Part shown: positions 26,690 through 35,198 of the stretch, in pieces
Layout: each line of letters starts with the position of its first letter
Numbering within the stretch: the stretch's first letter is position 1
Assembly (NCBI RefSeq): GCF_036245865.1
Contig: NZ_BTTW01000013.1
Location: 182,900 to 246,899 of the forward strand
From: Corallococcus caeni
GTDB taxonomy: Bacteria; Myxococcota; Myxococcia; Myxococcales; Myxococcaceae
Direction of reading: 5' to 3'
Length of the DNA: 64,000 nucleotides
Notes under the pieces: generated by a model
What the model saw: the letters and a program-made list of their open reading frames with translations, nothing else
The model's database searches: none
Told to the model about the DNA's origin: nothing
Translations under genes and position numbers: made by a program

Positions 26690-27838
26690 TCACGACTCCA
26701 ACAGCGAGACGGGGGCCGGCGCACCCGCGCCTTCGATGTCCAGGTGCGGCGTGGGCAGGTTGTACTCCGCGGCGGCGATGGTGGCCTCCACCATGATGGG
26801 GCCGGAGATCTCCGACGGCTCGCCCTGGCAGAGCACCTCCACCACGTGCTCCAGCGTCCACTTGCCCATGCGGCCCACCTCCAGCCGCGGGCCGTTGAAC
26901 TTCGCCGTGTCCGACAGCGCGTCACTCGCGGAGAGCTTCGCTTCCACGGAGTCGCCCAGGTAGCCGCGCGCCAGCGTCAGCACCCGGTCGATGACCGAGT
27001 TCCAGGCCTGGAGGTGCGTGCGGTCCTGCGCCTCGTCGATGATGTCCAGGCCCACCTGCAGCCGCTCCATGCGCTCCAGGAACTGGTGCACCAGCTTGCC
27101 CCGGATGATGCGGCCGTGCTGCGGGGCGATCATCTCCACCGCGGGCGTGAGCTTCCGGATGGCCGCCACCGCGCGCACCAGCGCCGAGTTCACCGGCATG
27201 TAGATTTGATGGAACGCCCGGATGCCCGTCCAGTCGGACTCGTCCGCCCACAGGCCCTGCGCCTTGCTGTCCGTGAGGCCGCCGAAGAGGTCCCCCGTGA
27301 AGAGCACCCGCGTCTGCGGGTCGTAGAGCATCACCGCGCCCCGGAAGTGGCAGAAGGGCGACGGCACCGGCAACAGCTTGTGTCCCGTGGGCACGCTCAG
27401 CCCGGCCGTGAACTTCTCCGTCGGGATGAAGCGGTTGCGCGGCAGGTTGAAGTGGACGATGAGCCGCCAGGTGTCCTCGGAGCACAGGATGCTCGCGCGC
27501 GGCGAGTAGCGCGCGGAGATGATGTTCGCCGAGGACCCCACGTCCGGGTCCTGGTGGTTGATGAAGAGCGCCGACAGCCGGTCCATCCCACCAATCAGCG
27601 ACACCACCTTCGTGTGGATGGTGGAGAAGTCGCTGCTCGACCCGGGGTCGATGAGGAGGTTGAACTCAGAGGGTTTCTTCGTCCGCGCGTCCGTGCCCCG
27701 AAACCGGCGCAGGTACGGGTTGGCGAAGAAGATGCCGCCGGGCTCACGCTTCCCGACCCAGAAGGTCTCGGGGGCGATCTCCACGGCGGTGCGGTTGAGG
27801 TCTATCTGTTGAGGGCTGGGGGCGCTGGGCTGGCTCAT
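26690..27838 (-). CDS. MBL-fold / oxygen-binding diiron-domain (ODP-like) protein
   Basis: 382 residues. The N-terminal ~260 residues resemble the beta-lactamase-fold diiron domain of flavodiiron proteins: LLIDPGSSSDFS, FINHQDPDVGSS, SPFCHFRGAVMLYD, LFTGDLFGG and IAPQHGRII hold the usual His/Asp ligand positions. No flavodoxin domain follows, so it fits the ODP class used for oxygen or redox sensing rather than NO/O2 reduction. The last ~110 residues form an extra domain I do not recognise. It starts an operon with the Ser/Thr kinase downstream (3-nt gap), suggesting an oxygen- or redox-linked signalling pair. Confidence 0.85.
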   Translation of the reverse strand: MSQPSAPSPQQIDLNRTAVEIAPETFWVGKREPGGIFFANPYLRRFRGTDARTKKPSEFNLLIDPGSSSDFSTIHTKVVSLIGGMDRLSALFINHQDPDVGSSANIISARYSPRASILCSEDTWRLIVHFNLPRNRFIPTEKFTAGLSVPTGHKLLPVPSPFCHFRGAVMLYDPQTRVLFTGDLFGGLTDSKAQGLWADESDWTGIRAFHQIYMPVNSALVRAVAAIRKLTPAVEMIAPQHGRIIRGKLVHQFLERMERLQVGLDIIDEAQDRTHLQAWNSVIDRVLTLARGYLGDSVEAKLSASDALSDTAKFNGPRLEVGRMGKWTLEHVVEVLCQGEPSEISGPIMVEATIAAAEYNLPTPHLDIEGAGAPAPVSLLES

Positions 27839-27985
27839 GGCGTGTTTCCTTCACGCAAACGAGAGGGGGATTTGCCCCATAAACCTATCAGCCTATCCCT
27901 GCCCCCGAGCCCTTTCCCTCGCCCACGGCCAGGAGGGCATGAGCGCCGCTTCTCGCTCTGCCCCCACCCGGAAATCAGGACCAAT

Positions 27986-29428
27986 TCAGTACTCGCCAGA
28001 CTCCTTGCCTGGCCGGTCGTCGAAGAGCTGCACCCAGCGTCCGTCGAAGCCGCCGTTCTGGGGCAGATACCACCCGCCCTGCAACCAGAAGCCCTGCTCC
28101 TGCCCGTCGATGTCGTCCGTCACGCCCGAGTGCACGAAGTAGTCGTGCTGCCACCAGTACGCGTTCGCGGAGGCCGGGTAGCCGCTGGCGCTCGCGCGCG
28201 TCTGGCCTCGCGAGTCCACCACCGTGCTCGCCCAGGCCTTGTCGCCGAATGAGCCGCCGCCACCGCCCGTGTCGGACGCCTTGTCGTTGAGCTCGAACGT
28301 GCCGAAGAACCACGCCTTCGCCGGGTAGCCCTCGCGGTCGTCCTCCCCTTCCACGTCGCGCGTCTTCGAGAAGAAGCGCTGCATCCCCGCGCTCACCTCC
28401 GCCTGCCCCGCCTCGTTCACCACCGGGCTCTCCAGGTAGAAGAAGCGCGGCGAGTCCGGCAGCCAGTGCGTCGCGTAGCCGCCGAACTCCCAGTGCGTGG
28501 GGAGGATGTCCGCCAGGTCCTGCAGCTCGTACGTGACGCGCTTCACGGCGGGCCAGTTGGCGGAGGTGCCGTTGTCGTAGCGGCTGGCCTGCGCGTCCGC
28601 CGTCGAGTACCGCACCGGCTGCGCGTTGAACGCCGCCACCGCCGCCGCGTCGTCCTCCGGCACGAACGCGAAGTGCAGCTTCTTTCGCCCGTCGTCGTTG
28701 TTCACGTCCGCCTCCGCCTTCCCGCCCGACGCCATCCGGCCCGCGAAGAACGAATACGGCTCCGTCACGAAGCGCAGCTCCTGCCCGTGCGGCGCCAGCA
28801 GCTTGTCGGACCACTCCGCCTGCCAGATGAGCAGGTGGCTGCCCGTGCCCGTTTGCATGAAGTTCAGGTCCGTGCTGCCCTGCCGGCGCACCACGTTGCG
28901 CTTGTGCTGCGTCACGACCGCGAACGCCACGGACTCCCCGCTGCCCGGGTTGCCCACCACGTTGCGAAGCTGGAGCTCGACGCGCTCCCAGTCGTGGAGC
29001 TGCCAGTTGCCCGCCGCGTTCTTATCCAGCGCGTGATACAGGTGATACACGAGGACGAGGTTCTTCCCCCCGTCCATGTACTCCAGCAGCGACGTGTAGA
29101 GCGTGGGCCGGATGCGCCATTTGTCGAAGGCGCTGGGCCCCGTGCGCGACGCGTCCACGTACTGGTTGATCTGCTTCCAGTGCAGCTTGTTGTTGGAGAA
29201 GTCCCCGTCCTGGTCGAAGTCGAAGCTCGTCAGCCAGTCGTAGCCGTGCTTGCCGTCGTTCGCGTTCGCGCGCTTGAAGATGACCGGCGCGTAGTAGCGC
29301 AGGAACGCCTGGCGCTGCGCGTTCGTCAGCGACCAGGCCTGCGCCTCGGCTTGCGCCGGGAAGCACAGGCCCACCAGGGTGAACAGCGCGACCGCGAGGG
29401 GAGCGATTCTCGTTCGGAGGGGGAACAT
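27986..29428 (-). CDS. Secreted protein of unknown function
   Basis: 480 residues with a clear Sec signal peptide (MFPLRTRIAPLAVALFTLVG then AQAEA). The mature part starts with YYAPVIFKRAN and contains an Asp-rich, EF-hand-like loop DFDQDGDFSNN. Further on come SLLEYMDGGKNLVLVYHLYHALD, HDWERVELQLRNVVGNPGSG and a C-terminal FWLQGGWYLPQNGGFDGRWVQL. The overall pattern resembles large secreted proteins sometimes compared with Vps62, but I see no catalytic motif. Upstream in-frame residues to 29467 lack signal-peptide character, so the start is placed at 29428. It is 78 nt downstream of the lytic transglycosylase gene on the same strand. Confidence 0.75.
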   Translation of the reverse strand: MFPLRTRIAPLAVALFTLVGLCFPAQAEAQAWSLTNAQRQAFLRYYAPVIFKRANANDGKHGYDWLTSFDFDQDGDFSNNKLHWKQINQYVDASRTGPSAFDKWRIRPTLYTSLLEYMDGGKNLVLVYHLYHALDKNAAGNWQLHDWERVELQLRNVVGNPGSGESVAFAVVTQHKRNVVRRQGSTDLNFMQTGTGSHLLIWQAEWSDKLLAPHGQELRFVTEPYSFFAGRMASGGKAEADVNNDDGRKKLHFAFVPEDDAAAVAAFNAQPVRYSTADAQASRYDNGTSANWPAVKRVTYELQDLADILPTHWEFGGYATHWLPDSPRFFYLESPVVNEAGQAEVSAGMQRFFSKTRDVEGEDDREGYPAKAWFFGTFELNDKASDTGGGGGSFGDKAWASTVVDSRGQTRASASGYPASANAYWWQHDYFVHSGVTDDIDGQEQGFWLQGGWYLPQNGGFDGRWVQLFDDRPGKESGEY

Positions 29429-29506
29429 GGCGGCCGACGAAACCACGGCCCGCCCCTCCCCCTCCACAAAGAATACGCGAATTCAGGCTTCAGCCAGGAT
29501 TACACA

Positions 29507-31972
29507 CTAACGCGAGGCACTGGGCATCACCGGCACCTTGGGCGCGCGGCCGTAGAGGAGCTGGTAGGTGTTGTAGGAGCGCAGCACGCGCTTGATGTAG
29601 CCGCGCGTCTCCGCGATGGGGATCTCCTCCACCCACGCGTCCAGGGGCAGGTCCGGGCTGGCCGCGCGCCAGCGGTTCACCGCGCCGGAGCCCGCGTTGT
29701 AGCTGCCCACCGCGTAGGGCGTGTGGCCCTTGAACTGTTTGATCAGGCCGCCCAGGTAGTGCGCGCCGAAGCGGATGTTCAGCTCCGGCTGGAGCAGCGA
29801 GTCCACGGTGAACTTCTTCACCTTGAGCTCGCGCGCCACGCCCTTCGCCGTGGAGGGCATCAGCTGCGTGAGGCCCATGGCGCCGGCCCAGGACAGGGCC
29901 TTGGGATCCAGCGCGCTCTCCTCGCGCATCAGCGCCTGGAGCAGGTCCGGCTCCACGCCCGCGGTCGCGGTGTGCTTCTCGATGAGGTCGCGGAACGCGT
30001 TGGGATAGGCCACCTCCCACACCGGCCGCGTCTGCGCGGTGATGCGGCCGCTCAGGTCCTTGCGCAGCGCGAGCCGCGCGATGGCGTGCGCCGAGCGCGC
30101 GTCGCCGGACTGCGACAGCACCATCACCAAGAGCCGCATGGACTCCGGCGGCTGGTTGGTGCGGTTCACCAGCATCAGCTCCGAGGACACGGAGTCCGGG
30201 AAGCCCAGCCGCAGCAGCTCCACGCCCGCGCGGAAGTGCGGGTCGTCCCCCATGGGGCCCGCGAACATGGGCCAGGGGCTGGCCGCCTCCGGCACGTCGA
30301 AGATGGACGCCGACACGCGCTCCAGCCGCTTCGGGTCCAGCTCACCCAGCTTCGAGCGCGCCATCAGGCCGTAGTACGTGGCCGGGTGCTCCACCGCGAG
30401 CTTCTCCATCAGCTCCGCGGCGCCCTGGATGTTGCCGCGCTCCTCCAGCGTGCGGGCCCGCCAGTAGCGCGCGCGCTCCACGTCGTAGGACTCGTCCGCG
30501 TTGGCGAACTGCTCCTCGATGCGGTCCAGGAAGGAGAAGCCCCCGTCCTCCACCTTCGACGTGCGCGCCACCCAGAAGGCCTTGAAGAGCGCCTCGCCCA
30601 GGAAGTCGCCCTTGGGGTACAGCCGGGCCACCTCGTCCAGGCGCGCCATGGCGTCCTTGGGGCGGTTCGTCTTCACGTACAGGTCCGCCGCGTAGAAGAG
30701 CGCGTCGTCCGCGAACGAGTGGTCCGGGAACTCCTTCGCCAGCCGCTCGTAGGTGTCCGGGCCGTGCTGCTGATCCACGATGGAGCGCGACGAGCCCAGC
30801 ACGTACAGCGCGCGGGCCAGCAGGTCGCGGTCCTTGCACTGCTCCACCACCGGCGTGAGCACCTGGATGGCGGCGGTGTGCTGACGCTCCTTGCGCTGTC
30901 CCTTGCCGAAGGCGAAGTGCGCGCGGCACGCGAGCGCGTCCGGCAGCTTCAGCGTCTTGAGCATCGGCTCCAGGATGGCCATGCCCTGCTTGTTGCGGTG
31001 CGCTTCAATCAGCGCCTCCGCGCGGCCCACCTTGGCGTCCGTGGGCGGCGTCAGCCCCTTGAGGCGCTTCTCCACCTGCTTGACGATGGGCGACAGGGGC
31101 TGGCTGGCCCACAGCTTCCACAGCGCGGCCTTCTCCGCGGCCTTGTCCTTCTTCTCCACCGCCAGGTCCGCCGTGGCGATGAGCGCCTCCGCGCCCACGT
31201 TGCGGCCCCAGCCCGTCATCATGCGCTGGGTGAGCGGCGTCAGCGCCTCCATGGCGCCGTCGTAGTCCTTCTTCTTGCGCAGCACGCGCGCCAGGCCCAG
31301 GCGCGCGTCCACGTACATGCGCGAGCCCTCCGGCACCTGCTTGAAGCTCGCCGCCGCGTCGTCCAGCCGGCCCTGGGACTCCAGCGCCACGCCCGCGTGC
31401 GTGAGGCAGCGGTCCTTCAGCGCCGGGTAGTCGTTGGCGAGCGCCGCCATCTCCGTCGCCGCCGCCTTGTCGTCCCCGGCCCGCACCGCCGACAGCGCGC
31501 GCAGGTAGCGCACCGGCAGGCTGTCACCCTCGCCCTCCAGCAGGGTGCGCGCCCGGGTGTACTGGCCCTTGTCGAACGCGTCCTTCGCGTCCCGCTTCTT
31601 GCCGTCCGTGAAGTACGGCGTCAGGTCCTCCAGCCCGTAGCGGCGCCCGCGGTGCACCACCGGCGTGGGCGGCGCGATGCCCGGGAAGGCCGGGTTGAAC
31701 ACCTGCACGTAGCCCACCGGCGACGGCGCCTTGTCCGCGTCCGGCGGCGGCGTCAGCTGCGCCTCCGACGGCGCGCTGTCAGTGCGCGTCGTGGGGGCCT
31801 GATCCGTGTCGTCATCGGCCCCCGGGCCGGCCGGAGCCGCGGAGGGCGCGGTCGGCGCCGGAGCCGTGGCGGCCGGAGCCGTGGCGGGAGTGGGGTCGGC
31901 GGGGGCGGGAGCCTGCGCGGACAACAGCGCCGCGGAAGCAAGGAGGGCGAGATGCTGGAGGGACACTTTCAT
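29507..31972 (-). CDS. TPR-repeat soluble lytic murein transglycosylase
   Basis: 821 residues. A signal peptide (MKVSLQHLALLASAALLSAQA) is followed by a long Ala/Pro/Thr linker, then many TPR-like helical repeats over about residues 130-600 and a C-terminal SLT (goose-lysozyme-like) domain at about 650-800. The catalytic Glu is in ALMREESALDPKALS; MGLTQLMPSTAKG, NIRFGAHYLGGLI and AVGSYNAGSGAVNRW are the other SLT motifs. It should cleave peptidoglycan glycan strands in the periplasm with formation of anhydro-muramyl ends. Its length and TPR ring fit the Slt70 type. It is divergent from the histidine kinase gene; the two are about 110 nt apart. Confidence 0.92.
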   Translation of the reverse strand: MKVSLQHLALLASAALLSAQAPAPADPTPATAPAATAPAPTAPSAAPAGPGADDDTDQAPTTRTDSAPSEAQLTPPPDADKAPSPVGYVQVFNPAFPGIAPPTPVVHRGRRYGLEDLTPYFTDGKKRDAKDAFDKGQYTRARTLLEGEGDSLPVRYLRALSAVRAGDDKAAATEMAALANDYPALKDRCLTHAGVALESQGRLDDAAASFKQVPEGSRMYVDARLGLARVLRKKKDYDGAMEALTPLTQRMMTGWGRNVGAEALIATADLAVEKKDKAAEKAALWKLWASQPLSPIVKQVEKRLKGLTPPTDAKVGRAEALIEAHRNKQGMAILEPMLKTLKLPDALACRAHFAFGKGQRKERQHTAAIQVLTPVVEQCKDRDLLARALYVLGSSRSIVDQQHGPDTYERLAKEFPDHSFADDALFYAADLYVKTNRPKDAMARLDEVARLYPKGDFLGEALFKAFWVARTSKVEDGGFSFLDRIEEQFANADESYDVERARYWRARTLEERGNIQGAAELMEKLAVEHPATYYGLMARSKLGELDPKRLERVSASIFDVPEAASPWPMFAGPMGDDPHFRAGVELLRLGFPDSVSSELMLVNRTNQPPESMRLLVMVLSQSGDARSAHAIARLALRKDLSGRITAQTRPVWEVAYPNAFRDLIEKHTATAGVEPDLLQALMREESALDPKALSWAGAMGLTQLMPSTAKGVARELKVKKFTVDSLLQPELNIRFGAHYLGGLIKQFKGHTPYAVGSYNAGSGAVNRWRAASPDLPLDAWVEEIPIAETRGYIKRVLRSYNTYQLLYGRAPKVPVMPSASR

Positions 31973-32082
31973 TCGCGGGGGCCTCGGGGACCCTGGGAGA
32001 TGCGCTCGGGCACGCCCGAGGACAACTGGGGATGGATGGAAAATTTCCAGCCCCTGACAGAGGTTAGACTGTCCGCCTGCAC

Positions 32083-34326
32083 ATGGATATCCGCACCCAG
32101 AGCGCACTGCTCGCTTCCATCATCGGTCTGGCGCTGGGCGTGTCCATGTTGTTGCGCCCCGGACGGCCCCGGGTCCTCACGCTCTACTCCGTCTTCACCC
32201 TGACGGTCGCCGGGTACTACCTCAGCCTCTTCTTCCACAGCATCTTCCCCGCCCAGGACTACCCCTGGGTGTCGCGCATCGCACTGGGGGCGACGGTGCT
32301 CGTCGTCTCCCTGGTGCCCGGGGCGGCGGTCGCCTTCTTCCTCGAGTTCCTGGGGGTCAGCAAGGGCGCCCATCAGGTCGGCCGGCGGCTCGCCCTCCTG
32401 TCCGGCGTGCTGGGGCTGACGGTCGCCGTTACACCGTTGGCGGACAAAGCATGGGCGCGGGTGGCGATGGGCGCCTGGGTGCTGGGCACCCTGTTCACTT
32501 CCGTGTCCTTGCTGGTGCACCGGGTGCGCACGACGGAGTCGCGCATCGAGCAGTTCCGGCTGGCGTACCTGGCCATTGGCGCGGGCGCTGCGGTGGTGTT
32601 CAACGGGCTGGACTTCCTGTCGCGCTACGACATCCCGTTCCCCACGCTGGGGCCCGTCTTCGCGACGCTCTACCTGTTCTTCCTGGCGCAGACGCTGTTG
32701 CGGCTGCGGCTGATGGACCTGCACGAGCTCTTGGGGAAGATCGCCTCGCAGACGGTGCTGGCCATCATCCTGGCCGCGGTCTTCACGGTGCTCACCGCGT
32801 GGGTGGACGAGAACACGTCGCTGTTCGTCTTCAACACGGTGGTGGCCGCGTTCGTCATCCTCATCCTGTTGGATCCGCTGCGCACCAAGGTGGAGGAGAT
32901 GGTGGTGCGCATCTTCTTCCGCGAACGCTTCGCGCTCTTGGGCACGCTGAGCACCCTGCGCGTGCGCATGGCGTCCGTCATCGAGATTTCAGAGCTGGCG
33001 CGCGTGGTGCTGGACGCGCTGCACGAGACGGGGCGCGTGACGCACGCGTCGGTGTACCTGATGGCGGAGGACCGGCCCGGGTACCGGCTGCTGGATTCGC
33101 GCGGGCCGCTGCCGGTGGCGCTGCTGGACACGGCCGCCGCGCGCGGCGTGCTGTTCGCGGTGGCCAGCGGGCAGAAGGCGGTGCTGCTGGAGAACATCGA
33201 GCGGCGCATCTCCGTGATGCGGGTGCAGGCGGTGGAGGGCAAGCGCTTCCGCGATGAATTGAAGCGGCTCAACGACACGCGCGCCGCGCTGCTCCAGATG
33301 AAGGCGGGCATCTGCGTGCCGCTGCTGGGCAACGACCGCGTCATCGGCTTCCTGAACCTGTGGGACGAACGGGTGCCGGAGGCGTACGCGTCGGATGAAA
33401 TCGCCCTCATCCTGGAGGTCTCCGAGCGGATGGCGACGGTGCTGGAGAACTCCAAGCTGTACGAGAAGATCCGCGAGCGCGACCGCCTGGCCGCGCTGGG
33501 TGAGATGGCGGCGGGCCTGGCGCATGAGATCCGCAACCCGCTGGGCGCCATCAAGGGGGCGGCGCAGTGCCTGGACCCCAAGCAACTGCCGGGCGAGGAC
33601 GGCGAGTTCCTGGACGTCATCGTGGAGGAGGTGAACCGGCTCAACGGCGTGGTGACGGCGTTCCTGGACTACTCCCGGCCGCTGAAGCAGAGCTTCGGGC
33701 CCACCGACCTCAACGAGGTCGTGACGCGCACGATGCGGCTCATCCAGAACGACATGCCGGCCACCGCGGAGCTGGCGGTGGAGCTGGACCTGCGCCTGCC
33801 GCGCGCGGAGGGCGACGCGGAGCAACTCAAGCAGGTGCTGATCAACCTGGTGCAGAACGCGGTGCAGGCGATGGGGCAGCAGCCGGGCCGCATCACGGTG
33901 CGCACGGAGAAGCCGGAGCGCTTCGGCGACTTCCGCAGCGCGGGCGGTGAGTTCGTGGAGGTGCGCGTCTCCGACAACGGCCCGGGCATCCCGGCGGATC
34001 AGCAGCCGCACATCTTCGTGCCCTTCTTCACGACGAAGCAGAAGGGCACGGGCCTGGGGCTCGCCATCTGCCAGCGCATCGTGAAGAACCACGGCGGCAC
34101 CATCAGCGTGCAGAGCAAGGTGGGCGAAGGCACCGCGTTCATCATCCGGCTGCCGGCGCTCCCGGCCGAGCCGGTGGAGGGCGCGCTGCCGGAGGGCACG
34201 CCCGCGCCCCCGACGCGCCCCTCGCAGCCCGCCCTGCCCGTCCCGGAGGAGCTGCGCGAAGCCGCGCCCGCCCCGAAGCCGTCGGAGCCCAAGCCGAAGA
34301 AGGAGAAGCGCCGCCGCGCGGGGTGA
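32083..34326 (+). CDS. Membrane-bound sensor histidine kinase with GAF domain
   Basis: 747 residues. The N-terminus has several hydrophobic segments (roughly residues 5-260). A GAF-like sensory region (about 295-460) follows. The HisKA dimerisation helix has phospho-acceptor H481 in AAGLAHEIRNPLGAIKG. The ATPase domain shows an N box (NLVQNAVQAM), G1 (SDNGPGIP) and G2 (KGTGLGLAICQRI). The C-terminal ~55 residues are Pro/Lys-rich and end in a basic cluster (PKKEKRRRAG). No response regulator is adjacent, so it is an orphan kinase, common in myxobacteria. The architecture resembles NtrB/AtoS-type kinases that signal to sigma-54 activators elsewhere. Confidence 0.93.
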   Translation: MDIRTQSALLASIIGLALGVSMLLRPGRPRVLTLYSVFTLTVAGYYLSLFFHSIFPAQDYPWVSRIALGATVLVVSLVPGAAVAFFLEFLGVSKGAHQVGRRLALLSGVLGLTVAVTPLADKAWARVAMGAWVLGTLFTSVSLLVHRVRTTESRIEQFRLAYLAIGAGAAVVFNGLDFLSRYDIPFPTLGPVFATLYLFFLAQTLLRLRLMDLHELLGKIASQTVLAIILAAVFTVLTAWVDENTSLFVFNTVVAAFVILILLDPLRTKVEEMVVRIFFRERFALLGTLSTLRVRMASVIEISELARVVLDALHETGRVTHASVYLMAEDRPGYRLLDSRGPLPVALLDTAAARGVLFAVASGQKAVLLENIERRISVMRVQAVEGKRFRDELKRLNDTRAALLQMKAGICVPLLGNDRVIGFLNLWDERVPEAYASDEIALILEVSERMATVLENSKLYEKIRERDRLAALGEMAAGLAHEIRNPLGAIKGAAQCLDPKQLPGEDGEFLDVIVEEVNRLNGVVTAFLDYSRPLKQSFGPTDLNEVVTRTMRLIQNDMPATAELAVELDLRLPRAEGDAEQLKQVLINLVQNAVQAMGQQPGRITVRTEKPERFGDFRSAGGEFVEVRVSDNGPGIPADQQPHIFVPFFTTKQKGTGLGLAICQRIVKNHGGTISVQSKVGEGTAFIIRLPALPAEPVEGALPEGTPAPPTRPSQPALPVPEELREAAPAPKPSEPKPKKEKRRRAG

Positions 34327-34376
34327 GCCCCCCGGCATCCCGTTTCCGGGGAAGACCCGGTAGGCTGGCGGACGCC

Positions 34377-35075
34377 ATGCAGGCGTGCCCCTACTGCCAG
34401 ACGACGATGCGCAACACCTACTCCCGGGGCCTGGTGCGCGACGAGTGCGGTGCGTGCGGCGCCGCCTGGTTCGAGGAGGAGATGCTGGCGCGCGTCGTCG
34501 GCGCGCCCACGCTGACGGCCGTCTTCGAGCAGGCGAAGGGCAAGCCCGGACGGTGCAAGGGCTGTGAGGCGTCGCTCCAGTACGTCCCGGGCTGTCCGTC
34601 CTGCGGGCGTCAGGCGCCCACCTGCCCCACGTGCGGCGCGGCGCCTCTGCCGGTGGTGGAGCTGCGCGACGTGGCGGTGGACGTCTGCGGGAAGTGCCGG
34701 GGCGTGGCCCTGGACGCGGAGGAGCTGGCCCGGCTCCAGAAGGCCGCGGAGCCGGAGCCCCGCCCCCAGCCGCCGCCCACCGCCGACTTCGAGCACGAGT
34801 ACGAGGACCGGCGGAGCCTGAACCTGCTGCCCAGGGTGCGCATCGGCGACGAGCCGGCCTGCGTGACGTGTGGCCGGCGGATGGATGCGCGCTACGGCTT
34901 CGTCTGGGAGGAGCGGCTGTACTGTGGAAGCTGCGCGCCGGAAGGCTCCGCGCCGTACACGGACGAGCTGACCAAGGCCCAGCCCAGCGAGACCTACGGC
35001 CGCCGCGCGCGGCACCTGAACAACAGCGCCGCGGAGTCCGCCGTCGTGTGGCTGTTGTCGAAGATCTTCAAGTAG
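34377..35075 (+). CDS. Multi-zinc-ribbon protein (zf-TFIIB type)
   Basis: 232 residues with four Cys-pair sets: CPYCQTTM...DECGACGAAWFEEEML (the classic zf-TFIIB pattern with a trailing WFEEE), CKGCEASLQY...CPSC, CPTCGAAPLP...DVCGKCRGVALDAEEL (a second zf-TFIIB unit) and CVTCGRRMDARYG...LYCGSC. A flexible Pro/Glu linker lies near residues 120-140. Such proteins are small cytoplasmic metal-binding factors with no agreed function. The ATG at 34377 starts directly at the first zinc motif. It is 50 nt downstream of the histidine kinase and may be in its transcript. Confidence 0.85.
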   Translation: MQACPYCQTTMRNTYSRGLVRDECGACGAAWFEEEMLARVVGAPTLTAVFEQAKGKPGRCKGCEASLQYVPGCPSCGRQAPTCPTCGAAPLPVVELRDVAVDVCGKCRGVALDAEELARLQKAAEPEPRPQPPPTADFEHEYEDRRSLNLLPRVRIGDEPACVTCGRRMDARYGFVWEERLYCGSCAPEGSAPYTDELTKAQPSETYGRRARHLNNSAAESAVVWLLSKIFK

Positions 35076-35084
35076 CCGCGCGGC

Positions 35085-35134
35085 TGTGACAATTCTGGTT
35101 ACAAACCGGCGCCCCGAGTAGCGCATTTGTCACA
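35085..35134. promoter_or_regulatory. Inverted repeat upstream of the metalloprotease gene
   Basis: TGTGACAA (35085-35092) and TTGTCACA (35127-35134) are perfect 8-bp arms 34 nt apart in an AT-richer stretch 65-115 nt before the protease start. This could be a regulator-binding site (each arm resembles a TGTGA/TCACA half-site) or the terminator of the zinc-ribbon gene; no U-tract is present, so an operator is favoured. Confidence 0.4.
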
Positions 35135-35198
35135 TTGATAAATCCATCCAAGCTGTTGCACCCTGCCCGGGCAGGACACCCAACCAGGGGGAAGATGG

